From: Martensiomyces pterosporus
Lineage: Eukaryota; Kickxellomycota; Kickxellomycetes; Kickxellales; Kickxellaceae
Length of the DNA: 64,000 nt
NCBI GenBank assembly: GCA_025201845.1
Contig: MU603960.1
Location: 100,138 to 164,137 of the forward strand
Reading direction: 5' to 3'
The translations under genes were made by a program, and so were the position numbers. Shown piece after piece: positions 21,401-33,900 of the stretch. Each line of letters opens with the position of its first letter. Position 1 is the first letter of the stretch. A model generated the notes under the pieces. The model worked only from the letters and a program-made list of their open reading frames with translations, was not told where the DNA came from and ran no database searches.

Positions 21401-24340
21401 AGGCAGAGGCGGCGAAGGAGGAGATGTGCCTGTTGGTGCGCAGAATAGCCCAAACACGCTTGGTCTGCGGCGCCCACGGCCAATGTCCTCGCTAGGCCTA
21501 CGACGGTCGCGGCGGCTACGGCTGGGTAGCGCTGAGGACAGCGCACTGGGCGCACAGGCAGCGGTGGCGCTTTCATCGGCACCTTGAGCACCTTGAGCAC
21601 CTTGAGCACCTTTGCTGCGCTGCTGCCCGTGGGCTTGCCGCGGTTTGGATTCCTCCTGCTGCTGCTCTTTCTGCTGACGCTCGTGGATGTACATGGCTGC
21701 ATCGAGCACTGCCTGATGGTTGTTCAAGATCTGGCGCTGGGTCTCTGCTTCAAGCTTGCGCCGAGTGCTGGCCTGCCTTGCGACTCGCATCTCGTCAACA
21801 AACCGCTTCACTTGGTCCTGGTTGCGGTGATAGGTGCTAGGCGGTGGCAGGTTTCCCTCAAACTCTGCCACAGTCGAGTATCCATGGCGGTTGTAGATCA
21901 GACCCCGGTCGATGTCGAGCGTTCCTCCAGGGATGTTGAGCGACTGCATGCGGTAGTCTGTGTAGCCGACGATAGGAGCAGGCGGGTATTCTAAACCCTG
22001 CTGCGCTGGATAGCCATGAAGCCTGGTCTCTTGCTCGTACGCGTGGTGGCGGTGCTCCACCTCCTCGTCCGTCTCCTCCACAAACCTGTACTCTTGGGCC
22101 GGCTGCTGCTCCTGCTGCTCGTGCCATTCATGGTTCTGGTTCTCGACGCTGAAAACCCCGTTGAGTTCGCCGCTGTTGTGGAAGCGGATAAACGTGCCAT
22201 ACGAGGATTCTGCGCTGAGGTCCGATACCAGCCGCGAAGAAATCCGCACACTGCTCAGGAATCCAGCCGCCAGCTTTTCGGCAACAGCCGCAGAGATGGC
22301 GCCATTTGCAAGCTGGGCCTCTTCGCGAGCCTTGGCCTCGTGTGGCGGCGACTCTGTGTATGCGCTATCGCTGCTGCCTCTCTTCTGTGGAGCAGCGGGC
22401 GGTGCATCGACGGCCTGGCCTATGCTCGCCCCCGCATTGGCTGAAGACCCGGAGATGTCCTCGTAGAGACGATCGAGAGACTCGTTGCTGAATACTGGCG
22501 ACGAGTGCTCTAGCGGCGGGAGATGGTCTACGGACGTTGGCTGGCTATCAACAATGTCAACTTTTACTTCGTCGTAGACATGCTGTGTTTGCTCCTGGCG
22601 AGTACTGCGCACAGTCTGCACACGGTGCACTGCGTTGCAGTCAGACGGCTCCTCGGCCAAGCCGCGCTGCTCGGCATCAACAGACTGCTGGATGTCGGAA
22701 AAGTTCTTTGACGGGAATGTTGGGTTCCTGCGATGCCTGTTGCGCCTTGACGACGAGTGGTACGAAATTGTCGGTGAATCTGCACGCGAGTCCTCCTCCC
22801 TATCAGAGACCGGGTCTTCGGGGTTGACCCTGTACCGGTAGAATACATGGTCGCTGTCGCTGGGAAGGTTGATCATGTTTCGCCTAGCTGAGTCAATGAT
22901 GCTCCGACGCACCTCTGCTGGCGTTGCTGGCTGCGATGAGCTGCGCTTTGAGCGCATGCGGCTGAATCCCTTGGATATGTTGTTGAACACACGCGCAATA
23001 TTGCCGCGCACGCTCTGAGTCGGTTCTCTCCTTGGCTGCTCATCCGCCTGCGTCTCTCTTTGCGTGTCTGCTTTGCCAAACATTCCAGATGATATCGGGG
23101 CGGATGCCAGAATGTGCGGGCTGTATGCCTGGGCTCCCGGCCTTGGGACTGGAATTGGCAAATAGGCGCCTGCTGGAGGGTCGTCGGCGGCGGGCAGGTT
23201 CAGCGAAGGGTACTGGCTGGCATCCATCTGAGCAGCGGGCAAGACGCCGTATTGCAGAACCCCATTCGCCTGGGGCGCGACTGCAGCCTCTGCTGCTGCA
23301 GCGGCCTTGGCGCGGGACTCGGCTGCGCTTGGGATGGCAAAGTCCGGCAGCATGGCGGTCGGCGAGTCTATGCCCTCCTGCGCCTCCATCACAATGTCGC
23401 CTGCGCTCAGCCGCACGTTGCGGTTTTTGAATGGGTCGGCCGAACAAATTGAGCTGTGCGTTGACTCTGACTGGGCAGTGCTCATATCGAGGTGCGCTGG
23501 CCCAGAGAAGCTCTCGCGGTTGCGGCTGCGGCTGTAGTCGCGATGGTCGAGCCGGCCGTCCGTCGTGCTGCTGGCATCAAGAGGCGAAAGCGTAACAACA
23601 GCAGCGCGAGGTGCCTCTTGGTCATCTCGGTCGTGCACAGGGCTCTCAATCAGGCTTGTGTCTATAGTCAGAGGCCTGCTGAGCTCGGGATTTGTCTGTG
23701 GACTGGATAGGCTCTTGCGGTGGTACTCCGAGTCAAGCGCAGTAGACAGCGGATGACCCAGCCCAGCCAGCCACTGCCTGCGCATGCTGCTGTATGATCT
23801 CTCCAAATGCGAGGTGGCTGCCGAGTTGGCCGCATTGCTAGCTGCTGCCGCTGCTGCCCTTGTGAGAATGGAGCCGCTGTTCCACGTAGACGCCGAGGGA
23901 AGGCCCACCTCGATTGGGTTAGCCGTAGAGGCAGTTGGCGGCTCAGTGACCCGACGCTGCAGCATGCTGGGGAACAGCACAAGATTATCGAAGCTGACCG
24001 ACCGGCGGTGGATAGCTGATGGCTCTGGAGGGCCGCGCTTATAGGGAGCAGCGCTGCCTTTTACGCCAAAGGTGTTGCCGAACTCGTACGTCAGGTAGCC
24101 ATTCGACGCCATGCTGTTTGTGCCGCCAGCCACACGGTATTTGCCATCGTCGTTCTCGCCAAATATTCCGTCCGAGTTGTTCGCTGGCTGGTCTGGGTCG
24201 CGCTGGGACCACCTGCTGATTGCCGGCGCCAGTATCTTCTTTGTCCGCCTGGACACGCTGCGGCTGAGCTGGCGCATGGCATACCTGCCAGGGCTGAATT
24301 GGCGGTAGTCCGAGTCTGTTTCGGAGTCGCTGACACTCAT
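15406..24340 (-). CDS. Giant low-complexity protein of unknown function, split by an assembly gap
   Basis: Start ATG at 24340, stop at 15406. As printed the frame breaks at the N gap (21343-21352). The 577 bases on each side of the gap (20766-21342 and 21353-21929) are the same, and removing one copy plus the N run (587 bases) restores one frame. Exon 1 is then 24340-18309 (5445 nt) and exon 2 is 17952-15406, joined by a 356-nt phase-0 intron (17953-18308) with GTAAGT donor, TGCTAAC branch-like site and TAG acceptor. The predicted protein is about 2663 aa. I recognise no domain. The N-terminus is Ser/Asp-rich then basic (SVSRRTKKILAPAISRW). A Gln/Glu/Arg-rich coiled-coil-like segment lies near residues 824-895 and another near 2405-2440. 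Most of the rest is disordered, rich in Ser, Pro and Arg with many RRxS sites. It might be a cell-polarity or signalling scaffold, but that is a guess. Confidence 0.7.
17953..18308 (-). other. Intron of the giant disordered-protein gene
   Basis: On the minus strand the exon ends ...ATTCCAGAA, then GTAAGTGCAC. The acceptor is TTGCGTAG before GAGCGTGTTTCAGAGATG, with a TGCTAACC branch-like motif about 75 nt upstream and a pyrimidine-rich stretch between. The join is phase 0, and the intron contains in-frame sequence of quite different (hydrophobic/Cys-rich) composition. Confidence 0.8.
20766..21929. repeat. 577-bp identical direct copies flanking a 10-N gap (assembly artefact)
   Basis: Bases 20766-21342 reappear at 21353-21929 with no difference that I could see. 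The copies abut the N run exactly, and together with the N run they shift the frame by 587 bases (not a multiple of three). The simplest reading is two contig ends that overlap but were scaffolded with a nominal gap instead of being merged. Confidence 0.93.
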
Positions 24341-24628
24341 TTCTGCGTGCCGGCTGCTGCGCGTTAGCGACGAGTGCTACAGAATGCAATAGAAAGAAGT
24401 AAATGAGGACGAGCAAATAAACAAAGCAGACAAGCAGAGCAGTACTGCTTTCAAATTAGAAGTGGCCGAGTCAGAGCGCTGGGTGGAACAAAGCACAGGC
24501 AAAAGAAAAGAGAGTGCTCCGTAAGGGGGACGTGTGTCGGAGTTTGGAAGTCAAGGAATGCGCATGGTGCGCAAAAGCAGCAGGTGCGGGCTGCCACAAG
24601 GCAAGCCAGCAATGCTGGTGAGAGGGCA

Positions 24629-24680
24629 CCAGGCTGGCTGGCCGGCTGGGCTGGGTTGGCTGGCTGGCTGGCTGGGCGTG
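24629..24680. repeat. GGCT tetranucleotide microsatellite
   Basis: Imperfect run of GGCT/GGCC/GGGCT units (GGCTGGCTGGCCGGCTGGGC, then TGGGTTGGCTGGCTGGCTGG) in the divergent promoter region. Confidence 0.85.
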
Positions 24681-25771
24681 TGTATGTGCCCAGCGTATGT
24701 CAGCAAAGCGCATGTACCTTTCGCGTAGAGTGGGTGTGCACAGGCAGAGGAAACCAGATTTTGCAGGTGGGAACGAGTGTGCGAATAAATGAATGAGCGA
24801 ACCAACGTACGGTGTCAGGACTTGGGTATCGCGCGTATGTATGCCCACTGGCTCGGTGTGCGTATGTGCGAAGGGGCTATTGGCAGCCGTCTATACAGTG
24901 TGAACGCCTGGCTGAATACAGTAGCAAGAGGGCGGGTGTCTGAGCGATATATAGGGTGTGTGTTTGCGGGGGAGAGTATGGACGAGCTTCTGTACGTGTG
25001 AAGGAGCGGCGAGGGAAGGCAGCGTGCAGAGAAGAGAGAGAAAAGAGCTGGGAAACACGGAAAGGCTATTCAGCTGCCGAAGCAGGTGCGAAAGGGTGTT
25101 TTTTGCTGCGCCAGTGTACCAGCATCAGTGAATGTCTCTGCTGCTCCTGGGACATGCAAAAGCCATTGCAGCCATGCCACCTGTGCTCAGAATAGCAATC
25201 ATGTTGTTCCCTGATGGCTTTTTTGTGTGTTGCACAGGCGTTGCGCGCTCAAGGCAAACCTCATGTTCTGGCGTACTATACACAGAAGCGCAGAAAAATA
25301 GCAGGCTGCTGTCGCAAAGTCTAAAGGATGCGCGATTGGCGTGATTTGCAGGCACTAAGGGCGACCGAACCGGTATAGTGTGCCTTAACAAGCATCCCTG
25401 GTGCCGGGGACAGACAAGCTGGCACGCCAGCATCCCACTCCTGGCCAGCCCTGCCCTTCGCAGCAAAATCATGCCTTTCGCGTGCTGCTGCTGCCATTGC
25501 GCTGCATGTCGCCCAGCAACTGCCCCGTGTCAGCTGAAGGGCGTGGTGTGGGGAGGGGCTGTGTGTATCCGGGAGCAGCGGATCCAAACCAGGACCTCTC
25601 CTCTCGCTGGCACCACGGCGATGGAAGACGGAGCCCCGCAACAGCACTGCGGGCGAGGCCATCTGGAGCCGCATCAAAAGACCGGGCTCTCCCAGCCCAA
25701 AAGCCGGAGTTTTTGGTGACCGCAGCGCCTGCTGTAGCGGCCGCCAGCCGCAGCTCGCATGTGGGTCGGCG

Positions 25772-25779
25772 TATAAAAG
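25772..25779 (+). promoter_or_regulatory. TATA box for TIF6
   Basis: TATAAAAG in GGCGTATAAAAGCAGCGCC, 297 bases upstream of the eIF6 ATG and followed by T-rich leader sequence. Distance allows a long 5' UTR; no splice pair was identified in it. Confidence 0.5.
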
Positions 25780-26068
25780 CAGCGCCCAGCCACCGCCAGG
25801 CTGTTGGCGTCTCAAACACCACTGCTTCGACGCCCCACTTTCCCCACACTATTTTTGCGCCTAAATCAATTGCGCGATCACAGGATCTGCGGGTTTGTCT
25901 TTTTTTCTCTCTTTTTGGCAGCCAATTTTCCTGCACTTCTTTTCGCGCACTACTTTGGCCCGTCCGCTCCCGCGTTTTAGTCTGCAGCTCTCTCTCCTTA
26001 GCTCTCACCTCCGTGATACTTGCCCCACACATTTGCGCCAAGACAAGCCTAGCAGGGAACGATTCAAG

Positions 26069-26806
26069 ATGGCAACCCGCGCACAGTTCGAAAACAACAA
26101 CGAAATCGGTGTGTTCTCCAAGCTCACAAACTCGTACTGCCTGGTTGCGCTCGGCGGCTCCGAGAACTTTTACAGCGTGTTTGAGAGCGAGCTTGGCGAT
26201 GTCATCCCCGTGATCCATACATCCATTGCGGGCACCCGCATCATCGGCCGTCTTACCGCTGGCAACCGCCGCGGGCTTTTGGTTCCCAACACCACAACCG
26301 ACCAGGAGCTCCAACACCTCCGGAACTCGCTCCCCGATAGCGTGGCTATCCAGCGTGTTGAGGAGCGCCTGAGTGCGCTTGGAAACGTGATTGCCTGCAA
26401 CGACTACGTCGCCCTTGTGCACCCCGATTTGGACCGCGAGACCGAGGAGATCATCGCCGATGTGCTGGGCGTCGAGGTGTTCCGCCAGACTGTTGCGGAC
26501 AACGTTCTTGTTGGATCTTACTGTGCCATTTCTAACCAGGGCGGCCTTGTGCACCCGCGGACCAGCGTCCAGGACCAGGACGAGCTCTCGAGTCTTCTCC
26601 AGGTGCCCCTTGTTGCCGGCACTGTTAACCGTGGTTCCGATGTCATTGGCGCTGGTCTTGTTGTCAATGACTGGACGGCGTTTGCCGGCTTGGACACCAC
26701 GTCCACTGAGCTGAGCGTCGTTGAGAGCATCTTCAAGCTCCAGGACTCGCAGCCCACAGCCATTGTCAACGACATGCGCGACTCTCTTATTGACAACTAC
26801 AGCTAA
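26069..26806 (+). CDS. TIF6: Eukaryotic translation initiation factor 6 (eIF6/Tif6)
   Basis: 245 aa, exactly the usual family length. eIF6 binds the 60S subunit, acts in late nucleolar and cytoplasmic 60S maturation and prevents premature joining to 40S. The start is fixed by the conserved MATRAQFE N-terminus followed by [20 protein letters not shown]. The five-fold pseudo-repeat of the family is evident from [83 protein letters not shown] and [19 protein letters not shown]. The frame is open upstream of the ATG, but that part is leader sequence. No intron. Confidence 0.98.
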   Translation: MATRAQFENNNEIGVFSKLTNSYCLVALGGSENFYSVFESELGDVIPVIHTSIAGTRIIGRLTAGNRRGLLVPNTTTDQELQHLRNSLPDSVAIQRVEERLSALGNVIACNDYVALVHPDLDRETEEIIADVLGVEVFRQTVADNVLVGSYCAISNQGGLVHPRTSVQDQDELSSLLQVPLVAGTVNRGSDVIGAGLVVNDWTAFAGLDTTSTELSVVESIFKLQDSQPTAIVNDMRDSLIDNYS

Positions 26807-29800
26807 GCTATACGCACGTCTCGGTGCCTTCTTTCATTATTCTCTTTCTTGCTCGACAGAGCTGCTGTGTAATGCATTTGCTGTTCATCCACCTCCTCCA
26901 TCACAGCTTTGCTTGGTACAAAGAGACATGGTGTCACTGCCAAATGAGCAAACCTGCCGCTCACTTCACGCTAGAATTTAATCAATAGCCGTGAGAAGCT
27001 GTTGTACACAGAGCATAGACTGATCTCACGATCGGAGCATTGCTCGGTATTTTGCGCATTTTGGCTGAATCTCTTTATGCTGCAGAGCGCTGATTGCATA
27101 CAGAGTTTCGGCGCGCAGCACAGTAGCAAATGTCGGTAGGGGAGCGCGTGGGTATACCCATGCCTATGTGTGCATGTGCGTGTGCATGTGCGCGTGGTAT
27201 TGAGCTCTCGGCTGAGGCTTTGAGAATGGCTTTAGTACAGCAATGCTCCCGCTATGCCAATGTGGACGCACCCACTCAAGCAAGCATAATCGGTGCTTTT
27301 TTTATAGCTGAATTGAAGCCAGGGCTGGCCAGACAATATATCCTTTGCCTCCTGCTTGTTGCATGCTGCATATTGTGCGCATTTCTTTTCTGCTCGCGTG
27401 GCGGAAGCCCAGCTGTTTCGCCACCATTAAGGGCTTCTAGACTCTGGCACATCGGAGTACTGAGCGATGCAGCATTGGCATATTTGCCACTCTATCCTTC
27501 ATCACGTGCACATGGACAGCGTTGCCGTGCCCAGCAGCGATTCAAGGACCAGCAGAGCCTTCTGTTCAGTCGAGGCGGCCTGGCCTGGCCTGGCCAGCAG
27601 CTTTTTCTCCCTCTGACAAATGCGAGAAAGGGAAGGAGAAGTGGGACAGGATGGGTTAATTGAAATGCTGTGCGTGTGGGAGAATGCAATCAACCCAGCC
27701 AAATATTACTAGCCGCGTAGAGTTGCTGCTGCACTCCACAGACTAGTCCGCAGCCTGGCTGGAGTAGCAGCTATACTTACTTCGCGCAACCAACTGCGTG
27801 CGTGAGTGCTTTCTCGGCCAACTCCTGCTCTGCTCTGCTTCGTCATTTCTTGGCGCCAGCTGTGACTCTAGCTCTACGCTTTCTGCTCCATATTGTCTCT
27901 TGCAGCTGTAGCACGTCAGCCCTTTCTCCGCTCGCTGGCTTCCTCTTGTCAGAGACACAGCGCCCGCTATCGATCGAAGAGGTACGTTGCGCCGCTTAAC
28001 TAAGCACAAGCAGCTGTGGTCTGCGGTGTCCCTATTCTTCCTTTTCTGCTGCTGTTGTTCCGCATGCCAAGCTTTCATTCGGCCCTTTCCGGAAACGATG
28101 CAGATGCTATTTCAGCCATTGTGCTGTCTCACGGTCAATAGAAGACTCGCTAGCTGATGGCTGTTCAACAACAAGGAAGGAGAGGAGGGCATGCATCTAC
28201 CAGCCCCACGATTGTTGTATGCACACAGGCGTTCATCAGGCAGCGCTTGAATCGAGTGTTTATTCCGCGCTGGCACCAGTCACGTTCATGAGCCGAGCAA
28301 TCGCACAGCTGGGACAGGTGGTGATGCTGCTACTGCCGGTAGACGTTGGTAGCAGCAGTGGCTAATAGGGCATCCCCTAGCGATCTCTCTGTGGCTCACA
28401 GCATGCTATATGCTCCCTCGCCCGGCCTCTTGCTTCTCACTGCCCAGCCTCTCATGTCTGGCCAATTTCCTCAGCAAACACTGTGTCAGACTGCTGCTTG
28501 CTGCTCTCTGCTCAAATGCTGGCTATCCCCGCATTGGCCATCATTCCTATTTACAGTCCTGCCCGTAGCACCCGCACTGTGCAATATACCAGCCTCGATG
28601 GCGAGGCAGCAGCAGGTGGGGATTGATTGGGAACAGGCGCTGCGTAGAGAAGGAGAGCATGGCCCTCTTCTAGGGTGGATATACTGCACCAGCGGTGGCT
28701 CTGCTCTTACTCATGCTGCTGCCACCGCCTCGCGTGCGCCCCATGCACGCACTATTCTGCTCTATCATGGAAGGGTGAATCGGTTCCATGTTGTTTGCCC
28801 AGATGGAGCAGGCAGTATGTGTTTGGGGCAAGTGTCAACGCCGATGCTATTCGCCTATCCATCTACCAATGCGCACTAGCCGCTGGATGCTATGCCCACA
28901 CATGCCAGGCGACCACGCCTTCTTGTATATCCGTGGTTGCACAGCGACAGAGATGCTGGAGCCCGCTGCTCGCATCTGGGTACTCCTATTTCTGCTTTCC
29001 AGTGCAGCCACCCATGGCAAGGGATGCTCTTCCCCTACACGGCACCCTGATTTTGTCTATGGCATGCCCGTGAGTGCTATAACCTATTTGCAAGTATTTC
29101 TATTGACCCTGGCGCTGTTGCTTGCATGCATAGGTGGCACCGTAGAGCCTGCGCTTTAGCAAAATCTGGTGCTGTGTTCAGGAATACCCAGATATCCAGG
29201 GAGCGGGCTTCAGAGAGGGAAGCACAAGCTTAAACCCCCGGGTAGCTGAATCAGTAGCCGCTATTGCTATCGCTGCTACCGTATTAGTCTCGTGCATGCA
29301 CCGGGTACAGGGTAAGAGAAAAATACAGGCGCTCCATTGCAGGCTGCGCTGCATGCTGCACTGCTAGTGGGCGAGGCCGCGTGTGATCGAGGTTTGTTTG
29401 TCCTATTGCCGCAAGCCATCATGGCTCAGCCAAGAACCGTGTGCGGGATGGGGGATTACTGTTGATGCACAGCAATTTTCAGTTTCGCCCCGTTCAGCTG
29501 TTTGTGCCACTCTCCTGTGACCACTCTCAGATCACCCTTGCGCTCATGCACAGGTTCCGCTGTTTGCAAGCCAGAAATTTGCTGCCCTTTCCCTGCCCCA
29601 TTGCGCCCTTTCTTCTCACACCCTGCGCAATTGCACTCTGCTGCTGCTGCTGCTGTGCGAGGTGAGCTTGCAGGTTGGCCAACAGACACGCAGCGTCGAG
29701 CAATGGAGAACCACACCACAAATTCTTTTATTTGGCCATGCAAACAAGCGATCTGGCAGCGACAACGCAGCAGCAGCGCGGGCACCGTCACCACCGTCAC

Positions 29801-29878
29801 TACCCATCGATCAGCACATGCTTTGTCCTGCTAACCGCACAAGCAGCACTGGGCTAGTGCTACAGCTGGCACGGGCTT

Positions 29879-29886
29879 TATAAAAG
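29879..29886 (+). promoter_or_regulatory. TATA box, candidate core promoter of the cyclin gene
   Basis: TATAAAAG in GGGCTTTATAAAAGTGCGAG. It lies 1088 bases before the cyclin ATG, with no competing gene between, so it would imply a leader of about 1 kb. A second weaker TATAAAC is at 30253-30259. Confidence 0.4.
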
Positions 29887-30044
29887 TGCGAGAGGTACCA
29901 GCAAGACCAAGGCAGCTAAGACGATAACTACCTCCATTGCCTCTCGCTTTTCTCTCACAGATACCGGCGCGCTCCTCGCTTTTGCTTTGTCCAGTTTCTG
30001 AATCGCTCTACTATTGCGATTGACCATCCCGGCAAACGCCATTG

Positions 30045-30090
30045 CCTTGTCTGGCCTTGTCTTGCCTTGCCTTGTCTTGTCTTGCGCCCA
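30045..30090 (+). repeat. CCTTG/TCTTG pentanucleotide repeat
   Basis: Imperfect pentamer run made of CTTGT, CTTGC and CCTTG units (TTGTCTTGCCTTGCCTTGTC then TTGTCTTGCG) within the predicted cyclin leader. Confidence 0.85.
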
Positions 30091-30966
30091 AGCTTTTTGG
30101 CCACCAAAACTCTATTCAGTCGGCCCTCAGTCAACCACAGCCCACTGCTACAGCAGTCCAGCCCAATACACACACGCACACGCTTTCTCAGTCTCTGGTC
30201 TCTAGCCTGTCTCTGCGTCTACGCTCTTTTCTTCGCAGAATCTCTCTGGGCATATAAACATTGCAGCAGCGGATCGTGTCCCTCCTAGCCCTCCTTCTGC
30301 CTCCCCCTTCCTTCACCTCTTTGCATCTTCTTTGCTTTTGCGCCCTCTCCTTGCCGGCCACAAATCACTCTGGCCGTGGAACCAGCAGCAGCAATTTAAG
30401 AACCTGGTCTGCTGTCAGACGACGTGCCCCCTCCCCGTCGCGCTGCACTCAATTACTGCCGCGTCTTTTCGTTTGTCTCCTTGTTAACTGCACTGAGTGG
30501 ACATCTCGACAGCAATCGTGTTCAAAGAACAGGCAGAAACGCAGCAGCTCTCAAATTGTAAACATCCTGCTCTTGGTTCAGGCTGAGCAACCACAGCTGA
30601 GGCAGCATTTCTACTGCGCTTGCCACTGAAACTGAAGCTTGCAGCCTGCTGTTTTGAGTGGCCTTCGAGCTCGCATTTAACCACTCACCCCCTTTTTACG
30701 TGTATTGCGCGGGCACCATATAGAAATCCCTCGCTGTCCTCTTGCGCTACACAGCAGCCTTTTTCCGTCTCCAATTTCCATTTCCCCCTTTCTCCTTCTC
30801 TTCCTGACGCCATATACCCAACGCTCGCCGATTGCAATATCTTCCGAAACGCGCACGCACTGCCCTTTGCCTTGCCTCTTTCCTTCTACACCCTCCTCTA
30901 CTCAGTCTCAATCTTCTCCAGCATTTCTCTACACATATTGCCCATCGCTATTTCATAGAAGCAGCC

Positions 30967-33900
30967 ATGTGTGCCCAGGTTGAACATAGCCACGCTGCAG
31001 CATCCCACCAGATCCACCGGCCCGTGCATCTAAATATGACAACGCCGCTGACTGCGCGGACCCTGGACACCATCCGCTGCGAGATCACCAAAGAGATGAT
31101 CGCCATCATCGCCTTGCACGCCAAAAACGTCATTCCATGCTCCCCGGCACCGCCGGTCACAGCTGGTGATCGCGGTGCTGGAGCTGCGCAACACCACTCC
31201 AGCAGTGCATCGGCGGCAGCAGCAGCTCAAAGCAGCAGCAGCAGCCATGGGCGCATGCTCTCTTCTGGCGAGCGCCTTCCCTCACCACCAACCACGCCCA
31301 GTGTCAACACATTGTCTTCGGTCCCGCCGCTGGATTTGTTTATCACTAACCTTGTATTGCGGTCGCGCGTCCAGGCAGGCACGCTCATTTGCACACTGGT
31401 TTATCTTCAGCGCCTGCGCCGCCGTCTCCCGAAGGAGGCACGAGGTAAGCACTATTACAATGCCCGCCCAAACACCCACACGGCGTTTCCCTGTCTCTGT
31501 GTGGCTATGCCGCTCGCTTTGTCGTGCACCCAATATGTTGAGGGGTTCTGATGGGGGCGGTGATCTCCGCCTGTTGCGTAACGTGCTACTCTTCTAGCAA
31601 AGAACATGAGGCCACCTTTGCGCTCTGCAAATTTGTGCCCCCCTCCCTGCTTGGCCAGCACAATGCCATTTTGCGTCGTAGTAAACGCGAAAGCGCAGAA
31701 GCGCCCCAGCACTGCTGCATCTAACATGATGCGCATGCTATCTGCCATTCACCGCTGCTTCATAGCGCTTGTCCATCCATTCTTCATGCATGCAAGCAAA
31801 TGAAGTCCAGAAAGTAAACTGCATTATTCTCGCTCAAGCCACATGTGCGCATACGCGTGCGCGCAGAAATTCGTGTTTGTTTGTTCGCCAGCCCTCACAA
31901 AAACAAACAGACATCCCTTTCTTCCCATCCTCACGCCTCTTCCATTGCACGCATATTGCCCATATACTGCGCACCATATGCCTGACTTGGACTGCATCTT
32001 GTGCCGCTACTACTCCTCATTGTGGCGTTGAAGTTGCCACCCAGCCCGACGCTTTCCACAGCTTCATTGTGAGGCTACTGCGCCCTTATGTTTGACGCTG
32101 CTACTATTCCAGATGTGCGCAACCGCACGCTTCGACTTGCCAAATTGCTGCTGAACAAAGGAACCAAATCTAAATCCTGGGCTGTCTGGCTTTGCTAATT
32201 TGCAAGCACTTCCTGTGTAGGCATGGAGTGCACGTGTCACAGAATATTTCTCGCCACGCTCATAGTCGCTGGGTAAGTCAAGCTGGGTGAGGCCTGTGCT
32301 ATGGCAAAAAGCGAGAAGAAACCCGGCCAAGCATCTAAATCTGCATCTTGGCGTGCTATGTGATGCTACACTCACTTTGCTTTTGTGTGTAGAAAGTATC
32401 TCAACGATGCGTCGCCAAAGAACAAGTACTGGGCGCGGTACTCGACAGTGTTTACTGTCGCTGAAGTGAACCTCATGGAGAAGCAGCTGCTGTTTTTGCT
32501 TGACTTTGATCTGCGCATCGACAACGACGACCTCAACGAGGCAGCAGCAGCCTTCATCACCGAGCCAAAGCCGTCGCTCCCTCTGACACCGACCACGCCA
32601 ACAATTAGGACGCCACAGCATCCACACACGGGTGTGCTGGAGCCTGCCTCTGCGTCCACAGACGTACCAGCGATCAGCGTTTCCATCAGTGATGCTGACG
32701 CACCAGCTCACTCTACCACTACCTCCCACCACAAACACAGCAGCCACTACCACCAGCAGCCGGCTGCTTCGTCAAAAGTGTATCCGCCCACCCTGGGTCT
32801 AAACGGAGGCAGCTACCACCACCACCTTCAGCCTACAGCACCCGCATCCGATGCATCGTCGCTGGCAGTCGCAAAGGAGATGGAAGACACACGCAGTGTG
32901 GCTGCTGTTTACCAGCAGACCCATGGAAGAACTCAGTCTGTCGCCTCAATTGACATGGTAAGCAGGGACTCCCGACGCCTCTCCCAATGATCCCACCACA
33001 GCAATTGACCACACTTCACCACCACGTCCTCACCAGCTGCTCTTGCAGAACACCACATACCCACAAAACGCAGCTATCCCGATGATGGACCTAACACCAT
33101 GCCTACCATTTACCTACTTCGCCAATGTCTTCCCCACAAACACCTACCCACCCATGTACCTACCACCTTGTCCTCGCACCACGGGCGTTCAATGCTGAGT
33201 AGACCATGAAGAGCTCCACCGTCTCAGCACCCACTGTTGCCTCGTCAACACGGAAGCTGCTGCCACAAACCATGCGTCTTCCAAGCCTCCCGAAGCGCCA
33301 GCACTCGCACGAGCCGACAACGTCGCAGCACTCAGCAGGGCTAGCAGCAACTTGCAGCAGCGCATCGAACACGGCTGGATCGTCTTTGCAGAAATGCAGC
33401 GACAAGCAGCACCCTAGCTTGTCTGTGGGAGATATGCAGGACTCGAAGAGTAGGACCTCTGCTGGTCCGCTACAGCAGATCTCAGCTGACGAGAAGATGT
33501 CGCTGCGCCCGTCCCCAAAAAAGCGTGCTGTCTCTCGCGGCCACCATGGCAACATCCCACACCCGTCTCCCGTGTACCACTGTTCATTTTCCGCATCACA
33601 GTGCTCTGGTGCAGTCAATGCCACCCCGTCATGTTCGATTGCACCACTTGAATTGGTGTGCCATTCGTCCACCCGCTATCAGCAGCAACGCTACGACCCG
33701 CTTGCCTCAAGGAGCAATGCTGCCACTGGAACTAGCCACCGCTATCCGCGCACAGCTGCCTCCATCCCCTCATTCCGCGGCCCCACTTTGGCTGCATCCA
33801 CTAGCCCATCCCTGCCATCGGCTTCTCCGTATGATGGCGGCCATGGAAATGCAATACCCTATTGCTCCACGGTTGCAGGGAGTGGTAGCAGGCGCGACAG

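Larger units (their letters stand above)
24341..26068. other. Divergent intergenic region between giant gene and TIF6
   Basis: About 1.7 kb with no recognised gene. Contains a (GGCT)n tetranucleotide tract at about 24629-24680, the TIF6 TATA box, and T-rich leader sequence with TTTTTTTCTCTCTTTTTGG near 25905. Confidence 0.6.
26807..30966. other. 4.2-kb gene-free stretch upstream of the cyclin gene
   Basis: No open frame here has protein-like composition or a recognisable domain. Visible structure: GTGTGCATGTGCGTGTGCAT purine-pyrimidine alternation near 27160-27200, several CTG/GCTGCT runs (for example 29640-29657), a CCTTG/TCTTG pentamer tract at 30045-30090, two TATA-like elements (29879 and 30253), and increasingly C/T-rich sequence from 30260 to 30960. 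The right 1 kb is best read as promoter plus a long leader of the cyclin; the left 3 kb is unexplained. Confidence 0.55.

Noticed and set aside
25469..26554. 361-codon open frame on the minus strand over eIF6
   Set aside because: It lies opposite the highly conserved TIF6 coding sequence and its leader; it is a by-product of codon bias.
28346..29159. Overlapping frames of 120-177 codons in the 4.2-kb gene-free block
   Set aside because: Cys/Leu/Pro-rich without conserved motifs; not separable from chance in GC-rich DNA.
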